A DNA stretch of 64,000 nucleotides from Arthrobacter citreus. GTDB taxonomy: Bacteria; Bacillota; Bacilli; Bacillales; Bacillaceae_G. A program made the translations under genes and the position numbers. The stretch spans positions 4,154,001 through 4,218,000 of the forward strand of contig CP053688.1 in the NCBI GenBank assembly GCA_013200995.1, given 5' to 3'. The notes below the pieces were generated by a model, which had not been told where the DNA came from, searched no databases, and worked only from the letters and a program-made list of their open reading frames with translations. Each line of letters starts with the position of its first letter. The stretch's first letter is position 1. Below are positions 60,122-64,000 of this stretch, one piece after another.

Positions 60122-61513
60122 TTAATATAATTTTGGTTCTAACGATTCCTTATGTTTACTAGTATCTTTAGTTGCTGGACCTGCTTTTATAAAGTGAACA
60201 AATAAATAGATTAGAACAACTAACAAAATCGCATAGACTACGGTAAATCCAATAAAAGTAGTTAATACCATTGGAGAAGATACGGTTGGTGAAACACTAT
60301 TTTTCGTCTTCAATACGCCAAATACGGACCAAGGTTGTCTTCCAACTTCAGTCATAATCCATCCAGCTGAATTTGCGATATAAGGAAGAGAAATTGCAGG
60401 TATCATTAAATTAAGAAATAGTTTCTGATTGTCTATTCGATGACGATAAACGGCAAATGATCCATAAAGGGCAAGTAAAATCATTAATCCACCAGCAAAT
60501 AACATAACGCGGAAACTCCAAAATGTTGTTTTAACAGGAGGGACATAGTTATCAGGCCCAAACCTTTTTGAATATTCAGCTTGAAGATCATTAATCCCTA
60601 CAACTTTACCAGTAAATTTATTGTAAGTAAGAAGACTTAATAATCCTGGTACCTGAAGTTCAAAAGGGTTTTTTTGATGATCTACATCAATATTCGCAAC
60701 TAGTGCCCATGGAGCACTATTACCAGTCGTGTCCCATAAAGCTTCAGCAGCAGCCATTTTCATTGGTTGACTATGCATTAAATGTTGAGCCTGATGATGT
60801 CCTGAAAATGCGACTAATAAGTTAGAAACTAATGCAACGACAATAGCGATTGAAAATGAAGGTTTAAAGATTTCAGTTTGTTGTTTTCGTAGCATTTTAT
60901 ATGCACTAAGACCAGCCATAAACATCGAACCTGTAGCTAATGCACTAAAAACAACATGCGGGAATTCTACTAATACTTGTGGATTAGTTAATAGAGCACT
61001 GAATTTTACCATTTCAGCACGACCGTTGCGTAATGTGAAACCGACTGGTTCTTGCATAAATGAATTTGCTACTAAAATCCAAAAAGCAGAAATCGTCGTA
61101 CCAATTGCCACAAGCCAAATTGTAGCTAAGTGAATTTTAGGTGGTAGTCGATCCCAGCCAAATATCCATAATCCTAAAAATGTAGATTCTAAAAAGAAGG
61201 CAACTAAAGCTTCAATAGCTAAAGGCCCACCGAAAATATCACCTACATATCTGGCATAATCTGACCAATTCATGCCAAATTGAAATTCCTGCATAATGCC
61301 GGTAACGACACCTACAGCAAAGTTTAGTAGAAATAACTTGCCCCAAAACTTTGTCATGATTTTATACTGTTCATCTTTTTTTATTAAATATAGAGTATGT
61401 AAAAATGCGATTAAAAAGGCTAATCCAATTGTTAGAGGTACGAATAAAAAATGATAAATTGTTGTTACTGCAAATTGCCATCTAGCCAAAATAAGATTAC
61501 TTAACATAATCAT
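60122..61513 (-). CDS. cydA: Cytochrome bd ubiquinol oxidase subunit I
   Basis: A 463-residue multi-helix membrane protein with the CydA pattern: RWQFAVTTIYHFLFVPLTIGLAFLIAF, the ligand His region, GIMQEFQFGMNWSDYARYVGDIFGGPLA, and GWIMTEVGRQPW near the C-terminal third. Heme b558, b595 and d centre; short Q-loop form. I start at ATG 61513 with GGAGG 5 bp upstream; the TTG at 61525 lies inside that site. Confidence 0.94.
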   Translation of the reverse strand: MIMLSNLILARWQFAVTTIYHFLFVPLTIGLAFLIAFLHTLYLIKKDEQYKIMTKFWGKLFLLNFAVGVVTGIMQEFQFGMNWSDYARYVGDIFGGPLAIEALVAFFLESTFLGLWIFGWDRLPPKIHLATIWLVAIGTTISAFWILVANSFMQEPVGFTLRNGRAEMVKFSALLTNPQVLVEFPHVVFSALATGSMFMAGLSAYKMLRKQQTEIFKPSFSIAIVVALVSNLLVAFSGHHQAQHLMHSQPMKMAAAEALWDTTGNSAPWALVANIDVDHQKNPFELQVPGLLSLLTYNKFTGKVVGINDLQAEYSKRFGPDNYVPPVKTTFWSFRVMLFAGGLMILLALYGSFAVYRHRIDNQKLFLNLMIPAISLPYIANSAGWIMTEVGRQPWSVFGVLKTKNSVSPTVSSPMVLTTFIGFTVVYAILLVVLIYLFVHFIKAGPATKDTSKHKESLEPKLY

Positions 61514-61680
61514 ACTAGCCTCCAATTCTTTTAAAAGCTTATATCATGTAGGCTTAGTATTAGTAAAAATACGAAAAAAATTTGAACTATCGATAATTTT
61601 TTTTCATAGCTAGAAAAATGCTAGGGAATGATATCATCTAGATATGCGAGTTATTTACTATTTTCAAAGAGGTATATGAT

Positions 61681-62226
61681 ATGGATCAAAAAGTAATAGG
61701 TTATTTTGAAAACTTAGAATCAAAAGATAAGAATTTGCAATACGAAGCCTTTAACTATATTATTTCCGTAACAAAAGAGCCGGTGGATTGGTCGTATGAA
61801 GTATGGGATCGATTAAAATCGGAGCTAACAAATAAGGGAAATCATCAGAGATCAAGAGCTGCCCAGTTTCTTTCGAATTTAGCGATAAGTGATCCAGAGA
61901 AGAGAATGCTTAATGATTTTCCAGCAATTTGGCAGGTTACATATGATCCAAAGTTTGTAACCGCGAGACATACTTTGCAGTCCATATGGAGAGTAGGTCT
62001 AGCCGGTCCGGAACAAAGAGCAATCGTCATTGAACATCTAGTAAATCGATTTTTAAATTGCAAAGAAGAGAAAAACTATACGTTGATTCGTTACGATATT
62101 ATTCAATGTATGAGAAATCTATATGATGCAGTTAAGAATGAAGAAATTAAGCAAAAGGCATTAGAGTTGATTGAAACCGAAGAGGATCTAAAGTATCGAA
62201 AGAAATATATGACAGTGTGGAAGTGA
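61681..62226 (+). CDS. HEAT-like repeat protein of unknown function
   Basis: A 181-residue all-helical protein. The regular helix pairs (EAFNYIISVTKEPVDWSY, RAAQFLSNLAISDPEKR, HTLQSIWRVGLAGPEQRA, YDIIQCMRNLYDAVKNE) suggest an armadillo/HEAT-like scaffold. Resembles uncharacterised Bacillus proteins. AGAGG lies upstream of ATG 61681. Confidence 0.75.
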   Translation: MDQKVIGYFENLESKDKNLQYEAFNYIISVTKEPVDWSYEVWDRLKSELTNKGNHQRSRAAQFLSNLAISDPEKRMLNDFPAIWQVTYDPKFVTARHTLQSIWRVGLAGPEQRAIVIEHLVNRFLNCKEEKNYTLIRYDIIQCMRNLYDAVKNEEIKQKALELIETEEDLKYRKKYMTVWK

Positions 62227-62273
62227 AGCGCGAAAAAGTCTTCAGGGCTTCAATTTTTTTAGAAAAATGAACG

Positions 62274-62310
62274 ATAAAAAAACGAATTCGCATGGAATTC
62301 GTTTTTTTGT
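62274..62310. terminator. Bidirectional terminator between convergent genes
   Basis: AAAAAACGAATTC / GAATTCGTTTTTT stem with a short loop. Confidence 0.9.
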
Positions 62311-62316
62311 TTTATA

Positions 62317-63366
62317 TTAGCTCATCATTTGTTTAATTAGCTCACGATTTCGTTTTTTAAATACTTCATTATGAGATGAAACCATAGCTGAACCGCTAGC
62401 ATCAGGCTGAATATATTGCTTCGCTTTATTAACGGCATTCGCCGCATCCTGAAATGCGCCAGCAATCAATTGCAGTTTTCCTTCATGCATTAAAATATCG
62501 CCAGCTGCGTAAATTCCTTCAATTGAAGTTTCACTCGTTGTATTACCTTTTATGTAGAAGTCTTGAATCATTTCTACTTTAATTTCACTATTATTAAGTA
62601 AAGAAGTATCTTGTTCATAGCCATGGTTGATGATTACTTCGTCAATGGCTAAGTGAGATATTTCACCCGTTTCGTTATTTGACAGTTCAACTTTTTCGAT
62701 CAACTCATGATTTTCACATGCGATCAGTTTTGTAATAGAAGTGTTGAATAGACACTCAACTGAACTATTCATTAATTGAGAGACTTGTGCTTCATGGCCT
62801 TTAAGTGCATCTTTTCGGTAAGTTATATAAACTTTTTTGGCGATTGGCTCTAATTCATTAGCCCAATCTATTGCAGAGTTACCTCCACCAGAAACAATAA
62901 CTGTTTTATCTTTAAATCGTTTAAGTGACTTAACTGTATAGTTTAAATTTGAAACTTCGAATCGTTCTGCACCATCTATATTTAGTTTAGTTGGATTTAA
63001 AATACCGCTTCCAACTGCAACTATGATTGTTTTAGAATAATGCAATTGACCTGAAGCTGTTTGTAAAATAAAAATGCCATTCTCATCTCGAGTGATCGTA
63101 TCGACCTTTTCATTTAATACAACAGTAGGATCAAATGTTAATCCTTGCTGAACAATTTGACCGATGAACTTTTCACCCGGAATTGGAGGCTGCCCACCAA
63201 CATCCCAAATCATCTTTTCAGGATAGCAATGAACTTTACCACCTAATTCAGATTGAAATTCTATAATTTTTGTCTTCATTTCTCTTAAACCGCTATAAAA
63301 AGCAGAGTAAAGTCCAGCGGGACCTCCTCCGATTACTGTTACATCAAATAGATCATTTATGTTCAT
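62317..63366 (-). CDS. Ferredoxin/flavodoxin-NADP reductase, thioredoxin-reductase-like type (YcgT/YumC)
   Basis: A 349-residue two-domain flavoprotein: FAD site VIGGGPAGLYSAFYSG (~12-27), NADPH site VSGGGNSAIDWA (~160-171), and second FAD segment EGIYAAGDILMHEG. It lacks the redox CxxC of thioredoxin reductase, so it is a ferredoxin-NADP reductase of the YumC/YcgT class. ATG 63366 with GGAG about 10 bp upstream; the longer frame to 63426 is not supported. A Fur-like box lies in its promoter, so it is probably iron-regulated, perhaps for siderophore-iron release. It could in principle supply electrons to a Rieske oxygenase. Confidence 0.88.
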   Translation of the reverse strand: MNINDLFDVTVIGGGPAGLYSAFYSGLREMKTKIIEFQSELGGKVHCYPEKMIWDVGGQPPIPGEKFIGQIVQQGLTFDPTVVLNEKVDTITRDENGIFILQTASGQLHYSKTIIVAVGSGILNPTKLNIDGAERFEVSNLNYTVKSLKRFKDKTVIVSGGGNSAIDWANELEPIAKKVYITYRKDALKGHEAQVSQLMNSSVECLFNTSITKLIACENHELIEKVELSNNETGEISHLAIDEVIINHGYEQDTSLLNNSEIKVEMIQDFYIKGNTTSETSIEGIYAAGDILMHEGKLQLIAGAFQDAANAVNKAKQYIQPDASGSAMVSSHNEVFKKRNRELIKQMMS

Positions 63367-63391
63367 TACCGTCTCACTCCAGAATATTCTG

Positions 63392-63410
63392 TCATTGATT
63401 ATCATTCTCA
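63392..63410 (-). promoter_or_regulatory. Fur-box-like site of the reductase gene
   Basis: TCATTGATTATCATTCTCA, matching the GATAATNATTATC-type Fur half-sites, upstream of the minus-strand gene. Confidence 0.7.
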
Positions 63411-63512
63411 ATAAAATATAAACCATTTTTAAGAATTTTTCAATGATTTAACGAAAATTTAATATTGACATAATTAGTAAATAGAATTATATTTACGAAG
63501 TGACATAGATTG

Positions 63513-63531
63513 ATAATAATTATCATTATCA
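63513..63531 (+). promoter_or_regulatory. Fur box of the ABC ATPase gene
   Basis: GATAATAATTATCATTATC is a near-consensus Fur site, about 45 bp upstream of the next gene. Confidence 0.88.
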
Positions 63532-63573
63532 TTTTGATTGAGAAATAAATATAAAATGAATGGGGGTCCGTTT

Positions 63574-64000
63574 ATGGTACGGTTATATACTGATGAGTTG
63601 ACCATTGGTTACGGTGATCGTTTGATTGTAAAAGGCCTTAATATAAAAATTCCGGATAAACAAATTACAACCATTATTGGCTCAAACGGATGTGGAAAAT
63701 CGACACTTTTGAAGGCGATTACTAGAATTATCTCGCATCAATCCGGAACAATTATTTTAGATGGGGAAAACATTTCCTTAGAGAATACTAAATTACTAGC
63801 TAGAAAGATGGCAATTCTTCCACAAACTCCAGAGAGTGCGAGTGGGTTAACAGTAGGTGAATTAGTATCTTATGGTCGATTCCCATATCAAAGTGGATTC
63901 GGTAGACTCACAAAAAAAGATATTGAAGTAATTGACTGGGCGCTTGAAGTTACAGGTACAAAGGATTTTAAGTATCAAGCAGTTGATTCACTTTCGGGCG
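63574..64000 (+). CDS. Iron-siderophore ABC transporter ATPase, 3' end outside window
   Basis: The gene runs off the right edge; 142 codons are visible. Walker A is GSNGCGKST (36-44), then the Q-loop (AILPQTP), and the last bases reach the start of the LSGG signature. The pattern (YGRFPYQSGFGRLT) is that of FecE/FhuC/YusV-type ATPases for Fe(III)-siderophore import. GGGGG 7 bp before ATG 63574 and a Fur box above it. It is divergent from the Fur-controlled reductase, forming an iron-uptake pair. Confidence 0.9.
   Translation, partial: MVRLYTDELTIGYGDRLIVKGLNIKIPDKQITTIIGSNGCGKSTLLKAITRIISHQSGTIILDGENISLENTKLLARKMAILPQTPESASGLTVGELVSYGRFPYQSGFGRLTKKDIEVIDWALEVTGTKDFKYQAVDSLSG

Overview
The window looks like chromosomal DNA of a spore-forming, low-GC Bacillaceae bacterium. 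Evidence: strong GGAGG-type ribosome binding sites, sigma-A TTGACA/TATAAT promoters, a LicT/RAT beta-glucoside system with a cre box, a sporulenol-synthase-type cyclase, and a kamA-yodPQRST lysine cluster with a sigma-54 activator as known in the Bacillus cereus group. Genus cannot be fixed from the sequence alone. I saw no rRNA, tRNA, insertion sequence, phage gene or CRISPR array.

Layout. 1-4.7 kb: the C-terminal end of a choline-binding-repeat surface protein, an amino acid permease, and an orphan HlyD-like adaptor. 5.5-18.3 kb: a catabolic island made of an MFS importer, alpha/beta hydrolase, IclR regulator, cupin, extradiol (VOC) dioxygenase, atypical SDR, thiamine-diphosphate enzyme, aldehyde dehydrogenase, aspartate-dehydrogenase-like enzyme, Rieske oxygenase alpha and beta subunits, and diol dehydrogenase. 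Its three transcription units share an 18-bp operator (TGTTTTnTATnTRAAACA), so this is one IclR-type regulon for an unidentified aromatic compound. 18.4-21.7 kb: LysE exporter, a small Cys-rich protein and the sporulenol/squalene cyclase. 21.9-31.8 kb: the beta-lysine pathway (yodT-S-R-Q-P, kamR, kamA, yokU, lysine permease). 32-39.1 kb: a secreted protein with three 139-residue repeats, then the licT-bglP operon with three RAT terminators and a bglH gene broken by a nonsense codon. 39.4-56.8 kb: a diamine pathway (PuuP importer, glutamate dehydrogenase, two small proteins, sigma-54 activator, aminoaldehyde dehydrogenase, PatA, GabT, GabD, CoA transferase, glutaryl-CoA dehydrogenase). 56.9-64 kb: XRE regulator with a membrane partner, small and hypothetical genes, cydAB, and a Fur-controlled reductase and iron-siderophore ABC ATPase.

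How the genes work together. Lysine can be handled by two routes in this window: beta-lysine (21.9-31.8 kb) and cadaverine/5-aminovalerate to glutaryl-CoA (41-57 kb). The second route also handles putrescine to GABA to succinate. Four -24/-12 promoters (before kamA, puuP, gdh and the aminoaldehyde dehydrogenase) and two sigma-54 activators tie both to nitrogen or amino acid supply. The last three of these promoters share a palindromic upstream site, TTATGCA-N4-TGAATAA, the probable target of the activator at 45.4 kb.

The most unusual signals are the aromatic/aspartate catabolic island with its three operators, and four intergenic arrays of degenerate repeats with a 20-21 bp period, two of which are inverted copies of one another.
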